In this document: one piece after another, positions 1-11,339 of the stretch
Position numbering within the stretch: position 1 is the first letter of the stretch
How the letters are laid out: each line of letters starts with the position of its first letter
Assembly (NCBI GenBank): GCA_013146195.2
Contig: CM028377.1
Span: 20,176,796 to 20,240,795 of the forward strand
Source of the DNA: Codonopsis lanceolata
Taxonomy: Eukaryota > Streptophyta > Magnoliopsida > Asterales > Campanulaceae
Direction of reading: 5' to 3'
Length of the DNA stretch: 64,000 bases
Made by a program: the position numbers and the translations under genes
Notes under the pieces: model-generated
What the model saw: only the letters and a program-made list of their open reading frames with translations
What the model was told of the DNA's origin: nothing
Database searches by the model: none

Positions 1-910
1 TCCTCCTTTGAAATCTCTTCTTTATTTTCACCAATTTCTATTTTTTCAGAACTAATTTCTGATATAGGACTTTCTACTCCTTTATTTTCACTATCATTCT
101 TGAGAGCTTCTAATCTCTCCTTTCTTTCCTAGCATCTGTTTCTTGGAGTTCTCTTTCTAATTCTTCTATGTCGATTCTTACATGGGAAAAGATTTTGTCA
201 TCATCATCTACTCCAAACATGTCTTTCTCTAATTCATCATCATTTAAATTTGCTTCAAAGCTTTGGGCTGTAAGATTTTCAATTTCATCAATTGAAAAAC
301 ATACATTCATGTCACTAGGTCTATCTAGAGCATCAAGAACTGAAATTCCTACAGTTTCTCTCATAACTGACGTTGAAAGCTTACCATTTTTCACATTAAT
401 CATGGTGTTAGCAATAGCCATGAAAGGTCTTCCTAACAGAATATGAACTTCATTGTTAATGCATATTTTTCTTTCCATCTCTAGAACCACAAAGTCGACT
501 GAGATGATTAACTTATCTACCTGTACTACAATGTCTTTTACTATTCCCAAATGATGTTTGACCGAACGATCAACTAATTGTAAAGACATAGTAGTGGGTT
601 TTAATTCACCTAATCCTAATTGTTTATAAACAGCGAAAGGCATTAAATTGATACTCGTTCCTAAATATAGCATAGCTTTCATCTTTTTCGAACTACCCAA
701 AGAAACATGGATATTAAAACTACATGGATATTTTAATTTAGGAGGAAGTTCAGGTTGTAATACTGCACTAATGTTTTCAGGAACACTTATTTTCTCATTC
801 TTTTCAAATTTGTGTTTCCTAGAGTGGAGATCTTTGAAAAACTTAGCATAAGACGGAATATTTTTAATGACATTAAGCAAAGAGAGATTAATATTCACTT
901 TGGATAACAT
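1..910 (-). pseudogene. Athila-like gypsy aspartic protease region (broken)
   Basis: This is the protease part of an antisense Ty3/gypsy polyprotein, cut by the window edge. The readable frame (110-910) contains the protease core. The active-site motif that reads DLGAS in the sister copy at 46550 reads YLGTS here, so the catalytic aspartate is replaced by tyrosine and the enzyme should be dead. Downstream are the conserved stretches INLMPFAVYKQLGLGELK and ILLGRPFMA, typical of plant Athila/Tat-type proteases. The C-terminal part is acidic (DDDE, EELERELQE), as in the sister copy. Gag and the primer site lie to the right in the same orientation. The family call is firm from the motifs; loss of activity is inference. 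Confidence 0.85.
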
Positions 911-1356
911 ATTATAAATTTCCGTAAATTACTTATCCAGCTTGTTTTTCATTAGTCTATCAGGGAATGGTATTGGAGGAACATATGGTGGAGGAGCAAC
1001 ATATGGTTCCTCAAGAGGTTTTGCCTCTTGCTTTTTTTCTTGAGTGACTTTTTCTTGACTTTCTTTATTTGAAATTTCTTCTTCTACTTTTTTATCTTTT
1101 GCTTGAATATTTTCACTTTTATCCTTTTCAACTTATTTACCAGAGTTATCTATTTTATCAGACACATCAGTTGATTGAGTAGGGCTACTTACCTCCTCTC
1201 CAATGATTCTACCACTTCGCACAGTTGTGATAGATTTTACTTGTTCTGTCTGACTAAGGAATTTTCCTTCTTCTCTTTCTTAATATTTTGCAAGATCTTT
1301 CTGCAATCTTTCCACAGTTTCTAATAAATATTTATTAAGAGCCACTTGTCCACTAT
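911..1356 (-). pseudogene. Decayed gag-protease linker of the same element
   Basis: No open frame survives. In antisense translation, pieces match the acidic Lys/Glu-rich linker found between gag and protease in the sister copy (45800-46290), including the proline-rich PPPYVPPIPF-like stretch near 965-1010. Several stops interrupt it. Confidence 0.6.
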
Positions 1357-2597
1357 TTAATCCTTCCGATTTCGGAGCTTCTTCAATCTGTAGTTGTCCT
1401 TGCTTAGGGAATTATTGAGGCTGAAATGGTTTATTTCCCCCCATGAAAAGATAGGATGATTCCTCAAACCTGGATTGTATGTTTTGGAAAAGGGATCATT
1501 CCTTTGCCTTTGAGGGTACATGTTCATCGCATTAACCTTTTCAGGATACACAACACTAGATGGACACAAGTTAGTAGCATGAGAATTTAATCCACAAATA
1601 AAGCATGCTTCTTGAATTTGAGTTTGCAACAGTTCCATTTGAGCTTTCATTTGAGCTAATTGAGATTGAGTATCTGAATTTTCTTGGACTTGAAACAAAC
1701 TTCTACTTTTTCCTCTTGTACTTTTCTGTTAGGAATTTGCACTTAACATTTCAAACAAATTTTCTAATTCAGCAGGTGTCATTCTATTAATAGAACCACC
1801 GGCTACACTATCAACCATAGTTTGCAAGGCAGGCGAAAGAGCATGATAAAACTGAGTTACTAACATATCTTGAGATATATTATGATGGGGACACGAAATA
1901 AGTAAATTTCTAAATATATCCCATGCTTCATGGAATGTCTCTCCCGGTTCAGTTTGAAAAGACGTAATTTGCTTCCTATATTCAGAAAGAGATGCATGTT
2001 GATAAAAATTACCCATAAACAAATCATATAATTGAGCCCATGTATAAACACTCCTAAGTGCTAGATTCATAAACCATCTTCTCCCCGCATCTTTTAATGC
2101 ACATTGAAAATATCTCATTTTTATCTGATCTTCTGTCAAACCTCCTAACAAAAAATTATCAGTTATAAAACCATATTCTTTAACAAAAGTTATTGGATCT
2201 TCAGATGGCAATCCACGAAATGAAGGCAACATGTTATAAAAATGACCTTTAAGTTTAAAATTTCTTACCGCTTCTGGTAAAACTAAACATGATGGTGTTA
2301 CATTCAACATGGGATGACCATAATATTTATAGTTCTTTGATTGATTACTACTTCCATATTTCTATCAATAGGTTCTTCCCTTCTTTGATTTAGATTTACC
2401 GGAGGAACCAAATTTTCAGGATTTTGATTACTGTTGTTATCCATTGAACGATCAACCAGAGGATCCTTTCTATCGATCTGTTCTTGATTAACGGGCTGAT
2501 TTTCTAAATTATCAGGGTCTTCTTGATTCTTTCCAAGATTATTTATATTTTGATTTAATTCTGCCAGCTTGGGATTTAGAGATCTACGACCGTGCAT
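1357..2597 (-). pseudogene. Athila-like gag (nucleocapsid) pseudogene
   Basis: This is the structural Gag of an antisense Ty3/gypsy element. The start is placed at 2597, where the protein begins MHGRRSLNPKLAELNQ as in the sister copy at 44595. The acidic Asn-rich N-terminus runs to about 2304, where a frameshift moves to the central retrotransposon-gag domain (1729-2310). That domain carries the family signature PSFRGLPSEDPITF...EY and RRWFMNLA. A nonsense codon near 1729 precedes the nucleocapsid part (1357-1698), which holds one zinc knuckle, CFICGLNSHATNLC (CX2CX4HX4C). Frameshift plus stop mean no complete Gag can be made. The homology is secure; the exact start is inferred from the sister copy. 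Confidence 0.85.
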
Positions 2598-2730
2598 AAA
2601 ATAACAAAAGCCAATAAAAGACAAATAAAAACTTTAAAACTAGAAATAAAAATATTTTTGTATTTTTATTTTTATAAAAATTGAATTTAAAAACAACGCT
2701 ACTAACAAACTAACTAAGCAGACTAGTTTG

Positions 2731-2748
2731 TCCCCGGCAACGGCGCAA
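2731..2748 (-). other. Primer-binding site for tRNA-Asp
   Basis: Read on the minus strand, the sequence just inside the LTR is complementary to the 3' end of plant tRNA-Asp. The intact site in the sister copy is TGGCGCCGTTGCCGGGGA; here one base differs (TTGCGCC). It lies 6 bp inside the LTR, as in the copy at 44433. Confidence 0.85.
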
Positions 2749-2754
2749 AAAACT

Positions 2755-3917
2755 TGATTGTGTCATATTTTAATTAATTCCTTGCAAATACACAAGACTA
2801 TTGTAGAATAGCTTAGGAAGCAAGGGTCGAACCACAGAGACAAGAAGAATACTAATGGCAAGAATATTGGTAACGATTTAAACTAAGGGGGGTTTTTATT
2901 TGTTTTATTTAAACTAATTTATTATACTAGAACGGTAAATTAAATTAACAAAGCAATACCTTGGGTTCGTTCACGAAAGATAGATATCGATTGTCAAATT
3001 ATAGTTCAGTCTCCATCCCAAATAATTTATCCACTCTATATCTTAAGAACAAGAACATATAGATCATATCTGTCACTTAGGTCATATATATGAACCTTAC
3101 CCTAACTTATCACTCTCGTGCATCGATAAGGTCAATTTATCACGATGGTGAGCCAGTGTACGACATATGCATTTGGTCATCCAGCTATTCGCACCTCTAG
3201 ACCTTTACTACTTGCGATTTCATTCTTTTGGTCAAAGCTAGACAATAAAGGGGTTGATAAACATCATGATCAACAAGAATTGAATGAATAAAAATATATT
3301 AAGCAATAGATTCGATACAAGTTACCTCCCAATTTCTAGATTAATGGACGTTAGTTCATCCTTGAAGATGAACCAAACAGCGGGATGAAAGAATACATAA
3401 ATCGATCTTTAAAACTGTAATTACAATGACTAAATTATGTAATACAAACAAGAGTCGGTGTTAGAACCGTTTCCTAAGAATTTATGGACGTCCTTTTGCT
3501 TTGGCTACCGTCTTCTATTTATACCAAGGTGTATTAGGGGGATGAGGAGGTTCAATCCAAGTGAAAGACCCGTAAAGTCGGTTTCTGGGGACCTTGCGGC
3601 CGCATTGTGTTTATACCTTGTGTCTGCAAGGGTCTTGAACGGGTTATGCTACTTTATGTCTACCTTGCGAGAGCAAGGCCTTGGAGGCTTGCGGCCGCAA
3701 GGTGTCCAGATTGTTCCTTCTGCATCTTTTCAAGAGTTATACTTTGCACCCTTCCTCGAAATCTTCACTAAAAGCTTTATAAATCACATAAGTTCACCTA
3801 AAACCCTGAAACTCACAATATATTTCAAAAACACATATTAGTAGCCAAAAGCCTCGTGGAATTACTCTTTCTAAGTCATAAAAGTACTCGATAAAGACGT
3901 ATAAAATACGTCTATCA
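2755..3917 (-). repeat. 5' LTR of antisense Athila-like element (copy 1)
   Basis: This 1163-bp LTR begins TGAT and ends ATCA on the minus strand. It aligns along its length with the LTR at 43145-44426, including the shared start near TGATAGACGTATTTTATA and the end next to the tRNA-Asp primer site. A TATAAATA box lies at 3516-3523. Upstream of it are three palindromic CCTTGCGGCCGCAAGG-type motifs. The matching 3' LTR lies outside the window, so the target duplication cannot be checked; the adjoining bases are CTCCC (3918-3922). Confidence 0.9.
3592..3702 (-). promoter_or_regulatory. Cluster of GC palindromes in LTR U3
   Basis: Three palindromic or near-palindromic motifs lie 70-180 bp upstream of the LTR TATA box: CCTTGCGGCCGCATTG (3592-3607), CCTTGCGAGAGCAAGG (3663-3678) and CTTGCGGCCGCAAGG (3688-3702). 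The same motif sits in the same place in the sister LTR and in an unrelated gypsy LTR at 51993. A U3 enhancer role is inferred from position and recurrence only. Confidence 0.5.
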
Positions 3918-4017
3918 CTCCCCAATGGCATGGAGTGGCTTCATCATGCCAATTGAAGTTTCATTTACAGCCATTTAGGTTTGTTTTGTTTGTTTTGTCT
4001 ATTTTGCATATTTAACT

Positions 4018-5565
4018 GCCGTTAAGTCCAGTTAACTAAAACATTAACGGAAAGTATTTTTATAAGTCCAATAATTTTATAAAAGGTAAAACACACAAAT
4101 GGGCCACCCAATTTTCCTACTTTTTGTAATTCGGCAACCGAAAGTTTGAAATATCTATTTTGGTCATCCAACTTTAGTTTAGTTGCAAGCGAGACCATTT
4201 TCTAATGGGCGTTAGACCAGGACGTTAACTTAAGGGGCAAAATAGGAAAAACAATGTTAAAAAGGATCTGAATGCACAGACTTTTAGAGTCAGGTAAATT
4301 GACAGTCCCAGAGATCTCTGTGATGGGTTGTAACACGATATCCGGTATCTTCTATTTCGTAGACGGCTTCTCGGTGGCGGTGGCAACTGGAGCTAAAACG
4401 GTAAGTGGTCTCCTTACAGATTGGTTCAAACTCCATGAAAATATAGAAGAGACCAGCAGATCCATCTTGACTTCCCAACACCTCTTCGCAGCACTTCACT
4501 CTGGTCGAACATAACAACAGCTGGCGTTTATCTCTCTCCTTCTCCGTCGTCAATTCCGCCAGATCCAACATCGTTATCGACTGGTCAACCATCCCAATTC
4601 TGATCGAATATCAAACTCGCATCTCCATTGCCGGCCAAGAAATAAAGCCCCAACATCGAGTATCAGATCTGTAACCCTTTACTACCCATTTCAACAGATC
4701 TAGGTCAATAATTTCAGTGAGGGAAACCGTCTTCCGGTTACAATTTCTGGAAGTGAATTTAGATTGGAGAAACTCATTCTTTCAGGCCAAATTCCGGTAT
4801 AAAAAATATCATCGTGGACCTAGATCTATAACCCTTAATTAGAGAAGATGAAGATGAACCCAGTTTGGGGGTGATTAGTGCTTCCGTGAGTTTTTTGGGG
4901 TGGTGAGTGGTGGTGGTGGAATGGTTGGTTGTCAGGAGTTCCAGTTGATGGTTTTTGGTGGATGGAGTAATGGCGGTGGAAGGGTTGGTTGGAGGTGTGA
5001 TTTACAACTGGGTTTGTTGAAATCTGAAAACATTCCAAGTTTGTTTGGATTTATTTTTAATTGTTTGATTGACTTGAAAGTTTGATATCATATGTGCATC
5101 TAAAGTACTCTAATTTAATTAAATTCTATCAGTTACCCACATTCTTCAAAAGATTAAGATGAAGATGAACATACCCATATCTATAATTGGAGAAGATGAA
5201 GAAGAAGATGAACATGAACATGAACATGAACAGGGGTAAAATAGGGATTTAACTTAAAGTTAACGTCATTTTTTAACATCCGTTAGAAAATGGGCTCACT
5301 TGCAACTGGACTAAAGTTGGATTGCCAAAATAGATATTTTAAACTTTCGGTGGCTGAATTGCAAAAAGTGGGAAAGTTGGGTGGCCCATTTGTGTGTTTT
5401 GCCTTTTAGAAAATGTATATTATCATTATTATATTACAAGGGTATTAATGGAAAGTTATATTTATAATTTTTATGTTCATCATTTAACACCCGTTAAGTC
5501 CAGTTACCTGAAACACTAACGGAAAGCAACGTTTGTTTGTTCGATTGTTTTATAAAATGTATATT
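4018..5565. repeat. Duplicated host sequence flanking the MULE (empty-site paralog)
   Basis: A ~45-bp segment beginning CCGTTAAGTCCAGTTA occurs at 4018-4060 and again, in direct orientation, at 5488-5530. The second copy continues through TTTTATAAAATGTATATT (5548-5565) without interruption. In the first copy that sequence is split by the 4085-5403 element. The second unit is therefore an empty-site version of the first. Confidence 0.7.
4085..5403. mobile_element. Non-autonomous MULE-like transposon with long TIRs
   Basis: The 1319-bp element is bounded by inverted repeats of about 165 bp (4085-4250 and 5235-5403) that start GGTAAAACACACAAATGG, with roughly 80-85% identity by eye. It is flanked by the 10-bp direct repeats TTTTATAAAA (4075-4084) and TTTTAGAAAA (5404-5413), one mismatch apart. 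Long TIRs with a 9-11-bp duplication are typical of Mutator-like elements. The interior has no recognisable transposase. It includes Gly/Val-rich and GAA/GAT-rich simple sequence around 4900-5230 and short open frames (4272-4514 plus strand, 4290-4592 minus strand) that I do not recognise; a captured host fragment is possible but unproven. Confidence 0.75.
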
Positions 5566-5829
5566 GAAATTATTGTAGGTCATTATATCGTAGGGGTATG
5601 AAATTGGGGTGTCTACAGAGCCCCTTAACGACGAAGTTTGCTAATGAACGTGAATTCACAAGCAAATGAACGTCGTTGATAAGATAAAGACTTCCGAATT
5701 CGGGACATGCATCACAAGAAAGATATTGTTTGTATGATATGAGTTTTAACACATATGTAATACAAGTTGGGGCGTGGTGGGATTTCTCGTCCTTCTCTTT
5801 TTTTTTCTTTTTTTTTTCCTTTTGTTTTT
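5566..5829. other. Unassigned spacer
   Basis: Contains TGAAATTGGGGTGTCTACAG-like sequence and a T-rich run (5795-5830). No gene or element end could be supported. Confidence 0.4.
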
Positions 5830-6640
5830 GAAAGACATGTGTATTGAAAAGCAGGTGCGGAATTGAAAAAGCAGTGCAGAATTGAAGTACGATGTGGAAT
5901 TGAAATGCGGCGTGAAATTGAAAGATTGTACGACATCGAAATGCGGTGCGATATTAAAAGACAATGAGATATCGAAATGCGAAGTGGTATTGAAAAGACA
6001 TTGCAGCATCGAAATACAGTGTGGTATTGAAAGAAAGTGTGACATCGAAATGCGGTGCGGTATTGAAAGATAGTGCGACATCTAAATACGGTGCGGTATT
6101 GAAAGACAATGCAGCATCGAAATGCGGTGCGATATTGAAAGATAGTGCGGCATCAAAATGCGGTGTGGTATTAAAAGACAGTGCGACATTGAAATGCGGT
6201 GCAGTATTAAAAAATAGTGCGATATCGAAATGCGATGTAGTATTAAAAGACAGTGCGTCATTGAAATGCGGCGCGGTATTAAAAGACAATGTGGCATCGA
6301 AATACAGTGCGGTATTAAAAGACAGTGTGACATCGAAATGTTGTGCGAAATTGAAAAAAGTAGTGCAGAATTGAAAGACTGTGCGACATAGCATTAAAAG
6401 ATATTGCGACATCGAAATGCGGTACAATATTAAAAGACAGTGCGACATCGAAATGCAGTGCGGTATTAAAAGACATGCATATTGAAAGACATTGTGAAAT
6501 TGAAAGACATTGCCGAAATTGACGGACATGCGGAATTGAGATGCGAAGCGGTATTGAAAGACACACATATTGAAAGATATTGCGGAATTGAGATGCGATG
6601 CTTATGCATGTGATGATCGGACCTACCGGGATATTGTGGA
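5830..6640. repeat. 36-bp minisatellite array
   Basis: Roughly 20 degenerate head-to-tail units of about 36 bp, typified by two halves, GCGACATCGAAATGCGGT and GCGGTATTAAAAGACAGT. The halves resemble each other (GCG...AT.GAAA...T), suggesting an 18-bp ancestor. Because the period is a multiple of three and the consensus lacks stops, long frames stay open on both strands (for example 5954-6568 minus and 6021-6374 plus). I read these as repeat artefacts, not proteins. Units become irregular at both ends. Confidence 0.9.
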
Positions 6641-7314
6641 ATTGAGAATTTGCATGAAAAATTGCTAGTCAAGACATTTTACAAAAATAAAGTAGCATTT
6701 CAAAGTTTTGAATTAAAAGATTTTCTCTTTTGACTACAAATGGGCTGTTTTAAACTCGACTTAAAACAACAATAAAGCCATATCATATTTGGGCCAATGA
6801 ATGGATCAGAAAGAATATACAAATGAATGTTCTATGGTCCAAAAATGACTAAAACTTAACAAGTCTTCCACTTCGACACAAAAGATGAATTAGAATCGGA
6901 ACGTGGAACTATTTGAAACTCAAAATGTTATCATTTTAGCTCATATATGGAAAGCATAAAAAATGATGAAAAATAGGGAAATGTGGGAAGCCTTTCAACT
7001 ATAAGTGAGAAGGAAAAACAATTCATTTACAAATAGGACTATAATATATTATTTAAAGGGAAATAGGGATCCAAAATGAGCTGTGTAGATGACATCATTA
7101 ATAGTCAAACAACTCTTCCAAGCTAGTCAACTGGAGGACTTGCATGGAAGTCAAAGTTAGACAAAAAGAGAAAAAAAATAAGATGAAGAATATACAAAAT
7201 ATTTACATCTTGAAGGAATAAGAAAATATTTTGCTAAATACCACAACAAAGTAAATATCTACATTGTAGTAAGAAAATCAAGATATTATAAAGTCTAACA
7301 GGTTGTTTGGAGGC
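6641..7314. other. AT-rich intergenic DNA
   Basis: About 670 bp with no supported gene, repeat or element boundary. Confidence 0.5.
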
Positions 7315-7317
7315 TTA

Positions 7318-8262
7318 GACTCCGTTTGTTTCACGGAAAATGACTTTCGAAAAACGTTTTCCTCATTTTCTGGTGTTTGGTAACCTTAGGAAAATGCAGC
7401 CAACGTAAAAGGTTTTCCGAGTCAACGGAAAATGAAGGCTTCTTTTCCGGAAAATGACTTACGGATTCATTTTCCGTAAGTCATTTTCCAAATGTTCGGG
7501 TACCCTCCGCCCCCTTTCACAACTGCATATATTTACTTACACACATAATATTTCACTCAACAAATAAATTGTTTAGATATATAAATAAAGTTTGTGCATA
7601 CTATTTATAAATTATAATTTTAATAAATGTTTACTACGTTCTAAAATTAGTGTCACCTATATTATTTGGGGACATCCTAACCATTGTCAATCTTTTATTT
7701 TAAAACGTTTTTTTTTACATATCAATTATCAAAAAAAATTATATGTAATTGTGAGATTGAAAAAAGATAGACGTTGATTTGACACCACTAATGATAAATT
7801 GAGAGTTACTAAAGAAAAATTACTTAAAGTTCAACACTATTTTATATTCAATATGTGCATTAATATTAGAATATATTTTTTTGTATTTATTCATATATAG
7901 TTTTCCGTAACATTCTCTAGGGACATCCTAAACATTGTCTATTTTATATTTTAAAACGTTTTTTTTTCATATCAATTATCAAAAAAAATATTTGTAATTT
8001 TGAGATTAAAAAAAGATGGAGCTTATTAAAAAAAGATGGTCCTTATTGATTTTCTAGGGATATCCTAAACATTGTTTATTTTCTATTTTTATTTTTGTAT
8101 ATATTCATATATTGTTTTCCGTAACATTTTCCGTGTGTTTGTCAAACACCCATAAATGTTTTCTGACATATTTTCAAAAGATTTATCAAACGCCTGAAAA
8201 TGAAATCTTTTGATTTTGAATCATTTTCGAAATCATTTTTGAAATGATTTTTAAACAGAGCC
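7318..8262. mobile_element. PIF/Harbinger-like non-autonomous element
   Basis: The 945-bp element has imperfect TIRs, GACTCCGTTTGTTT at the left and GGCTCTGTTTAAAA (reverse complement) at the right, flanked by the 3-bp direct repeat TTA (7315-7317 and 8263-8265), as in PIF/Harbinger and Tourist elements. Subterminal regions are rich in GGAAAATGA and TTTTCC motifs. The interior contains diverged direct repeats headed GGGACATCCTAA at about 7668, 7919 and 8055, each followed by T/A-rich sequence. No transposase is seen. The superfamily call rests on the TTA duplication and TIR sequence only. Confidence 0.65.
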
Positions 8263-8549
8263 TTAATTATGTAAAAGCTTAGAGAGGGAGAAAAATACAG
8301 CAAATCATACCAAGGAAAAAAGGCTCTAAATGTCTCTCTGACCTTGCAAATGTTGCCAACTTTCAACTTTGTTTAATGAAAATGGCTTTTAACCTTTGTA
8401 AAGGAGAAAGAAGGGAGTATTTTGGTGTGTTTCTTGGAGTGAAAATGGAAAGTGATCCGGGAGAGAGAGCTTGAGAGGGGGAGTTTTAATTTGCTGTATT
8501 TCTTTTGCTGTGTTGAACGAGGGATATGCTAATGGGTTTTGGTGGAGAG
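8263..8549. other. Unassigned spacer
   Basis: About 290 bp of ordinary AT-rich sequence between two DNA elements; no gene seen. Confidence 0.4.
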
Positions 8550-8727
8550 TAGAGGTGGCAAATTTTGTATGTATTCATTTAAGTGGGCACAAATGAGAAT
8601 GTTTATTTGAGACCATTAATTATGATGAGCTAAATGGGCATCCACTTGGGCATCCATACTAAAACTTATTCTTTTGCTCTTTAAATTTCGCTCCATTTTT
8701 TACTTTTTCCGATCTCTTAATAATAAT

Positions 8728-8787
<60 letters not shown>

Positions 8788-9589
8788 TGTTGGATCCCCA
8801 CCCCTCTCCCCCCGCCCCCGATCTCACTTAGATCCATCATTGTAGGCTCTCCATTCTCAAAAAAATCTTTTTTTAGTTTACTGTTACAACCTTCTCAAAA
8901 TAATTTTTGTAATTTGATGAATTCGGAGGTTCAAAGTATCTGAATATTTTAACGATCAATCAATTATTTTATCAATCAATATCAGTCCAACAATCTGGTT
9001 AGCATAGAACATTTAATTTTGGTCAACTTTACAAATTAAAATCTTCAAACATTACTAAATGAGAATTTTTTTTGAATGAAAGCTAACAATGGCGAGATAA
9101 ATTGAAACTATCATTATTACCTAAGGAAGATTCTTTGAAAAGAATATTACTAATTTCATTCATATATATATAATGTGACGTCTCGCGTTTGAATATCTAG
9201 ATTCTACACATGACCCATTGGCTGGATTACTAAGCTCCTAGATCGATTTAGATTTTAGACCTATTAACCATAATCACGCCTTAAAGTCTATAAAATGTAT
9301 TGGTGTTTAATGGTAGTGAGATTGTCACTTATAAGCACACACAAAAATGTTTTTTTTTTTTTGTGAAATTAATGTTTTTGTAATTTTTGAGTTTTTTTTG
9401 TTTAAGAATATTTTTTTTGTAATTATTGTATTTATTTGATAATTTTGTGTTAATGAGTAGATGGGCACCCATGCCAATTTATTGCCCACCCATAGTATTA
9501 AATGAACACTTACTTATCCGCCCATTTGAATCCATTGCCTATATAGACGCTGCCCATATCTGTCCATACCTGTCCGTTTGCCACCTCTA
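8550..9589. mobile_element. hAT-like non-autonomous element
   Basis: TIRs TAGAGGTGGCAAA (8550-8562) and its reverse complement (9577-9589) bound a 1040-bp segment. Subterminal GGGCATCC/GGGCACCC motifs occur on both sides. The flanking octamers GTGGAGAG and CTAAAGAG agree at 5 of 8 positions, a possible decayed 8-bp target duplication. The interior has a (TA)n tract (8731-8783) and no transposase. Confidence 0.6.
8731..8783. repeat. (TA)n microsatellite
   Basis: About 26 TA dinucleotides inside the hAT-like element. The open frame crossing it on the plus strand is low complexity and not a gene. Confidence 0.95.
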
Positions 9590-9749
9590 CTAAAGAGTGG
9601 GTTTGGTGTGTGTATCAGTGTTTGTGAGCAAGACGATGGAGGAATATGGAAAAAATGAGAAAAATCAGTTGTTTTATTTTTATTTTGTTTAGTCTGAAAG
9701 ATGAAAATGTTGATGGAGAATTGTGGGGCCGATCATGTGATGTTTTATA

Positions 9750-10213
9750 TAACTATTTTTAAGAATTTTTTAAAACTTTTGTTTCGTAAATTATTTTTAT
9801 AATTTTACTAATCTCAATTTAAATTTTTTTATTGACTCCGTAACTATTATTTTTTCCATCAACTATTTTTATTTAACTAATGTATTTTTGTTTTACATAG
9901 CTATTTTTAAGAATTTTTTAAAATTTTTTTCTGTATTTTTTTATTATTTTAATAACCCCAGTTTAAATTGTTTTTTGTTTTTATTGACTTTGTAACTATT
10001 ATTTTTGTTCCATCAAATATTTTTATTTTATTCACGTATTTTTGTTTTATATATATATATATATATTTAAGAATTTTTTTAAACTTTTGTTTCGTAAATT
10101 ATTTTATTTTACTAACCTCCGCATTAAATTATTTTTGTTTTGTTGATTCTATAATTTTTATTTTTATAGTGGCTTGTTCTATAAATAATTTTTATTTTAC
10201 TAACCTCTTATAT
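9750..10213. repeat. Three T-rich direct repeats of about 150-160 bp
   Basis: Units begin with CTATTTTTAAGAATTTTTTA-like sequence at about 9754, 9900 and 10063. They share the later blocks TTTGTTTCGTAAATTA and TTATTGACT.TGTAACTATTA. The array abuts the start of the copia-1 LTR. Confidence 0.7.
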
Positions 10214-11273
10214 TGTAGAATCTTGCATGAAATTAGATTTGCTTAAAATCATTCCACTTGATTGTCAGCCAAGAACTTAGAATTATCTTTGGTCAGCCCG
10301 AAATTATTTTGTCAGTTATTCTCATCAGCTGACCTTAATGTGTTTAGTGTCAGTTTGTCTTTCCTTATTTGATTGATCACATACTTGTACTGACACTTTC
10401 CTACTTTGAGTTTTTGGTAGATATTCTGCTAGATAATATTTCACAGGATCTTTTGAGATCATGCGTCTGCCAAACACATTTTCAAATTCAAAATGTGTTC
10501 CTAACGGGTTACTCTTGAAGATTATCTATAAATACCCACTGGAAGCATTCTTGAAGACATACAATTTTTGACAGAAGTCTAAAGCCTCATACTTTCAAGA
10601 GAATTCTCTGTGCCTTAGTCTTCTTAGAAAAACTTTAGCTAGATACTCTTCTTTGATTAATTCTTTTCTAGTTGTTGTTCAGGCAAACACTGAGTGATTC
10701 TACTTCATATCTTTTAAAATCAGTCAGTTTGTCACACGAATTTGATTGTTTCTCAATCATTCTCCACAAACATCGGTTTTTTGTTGTACATTGATCCATT
10801 AGAGATCAAATAGATTTTTAATAAAATTAGTGCACTTCAAAAATCCAAGTCTGACCAACTTGGTAGTGGACGTAGCAGTTTATCTGTGAACCACTTCAAC
10901 TGAATTGTTAGCCGCTTCTTATATTCTTGTAAACTGACTCAACACTTAAGAAGTTTTTCAACTAATTAAGTGTCAGTCAGTTAACAACAATTGTTTGCTT
11001 AATTGTTCAGTTAATTTGTATTTCAGTTTCCTCTCTATATTCAGTGATCAACTTTAAAAGTCAACTTTCTTTGAAAACAGTTGTGTCAGCTAGCTGACCA
11101 ACTTTCATCAGCCTAAGCATTTTCAAAGTGTCAGCCAGCTGACCAATTTTCAGCTGACTGATAAAACTAGTTTTCTGTTGCCAAATTTACAAGTTTTACA
11201 AATCAACCCTCGAAGTTCTTAAAAGGCTATTCACCCCCCCCTCTAGCCTTAACCGTTGCCATCTGGACTTACA
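10214..11273 (+). repeat. 5' LTR of copia-1
   Basis: The right edge is fixed by the primer site 2 bp downstream: the LTR ends TTACA at 11273. The left edge is placed at TGTAGAATC (10214), giving TGTA...TACA termini and 1060 bp. It contains many TCAGTCAG/CAGCTGACC motifs (10260-11170) and a C-rich run just before its end. The left edge is a judgement because no second LTR copy is in the window. Confidence 0.65.
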
Positions 11274-11275
11274 AT

Positions 11276-11287
11276 TGGTATCAGAGC
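11276..11287 (+). other. Primer-binding site for initiator tRNA-Met
   Basis: TGGTATCAGAGC is the standard complement of plant initiator tRNA-Met, 2 bp after the LTR end and 52 bp before the gag start. Confidence 0.9.
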
Positions 11288-11339
11288 CCTGCTTTTGTGA
11301 AAAATTATTTTTCAAGCCTAACAGCTTGAAAGCTCGATC

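Noticed and set aside
5954..6568. 204-residue minus-strand and 117-residue plus-strand open frames as a repeat protein
   Set aside because: Both arise from a stop-free 36-bp repeat; there is no start context, domain or splice signal.
5830..6640. CRISPR array
   Set aside because: Units are contiguous and degenerate with no spacers, in a plant nuclear context.
8674..8943. Plus-strand frame with Ile-Tyr repeats (also 20543-20845)
   Set aside because: Produced by (TA)n microsatellites inside hAT-like elements.
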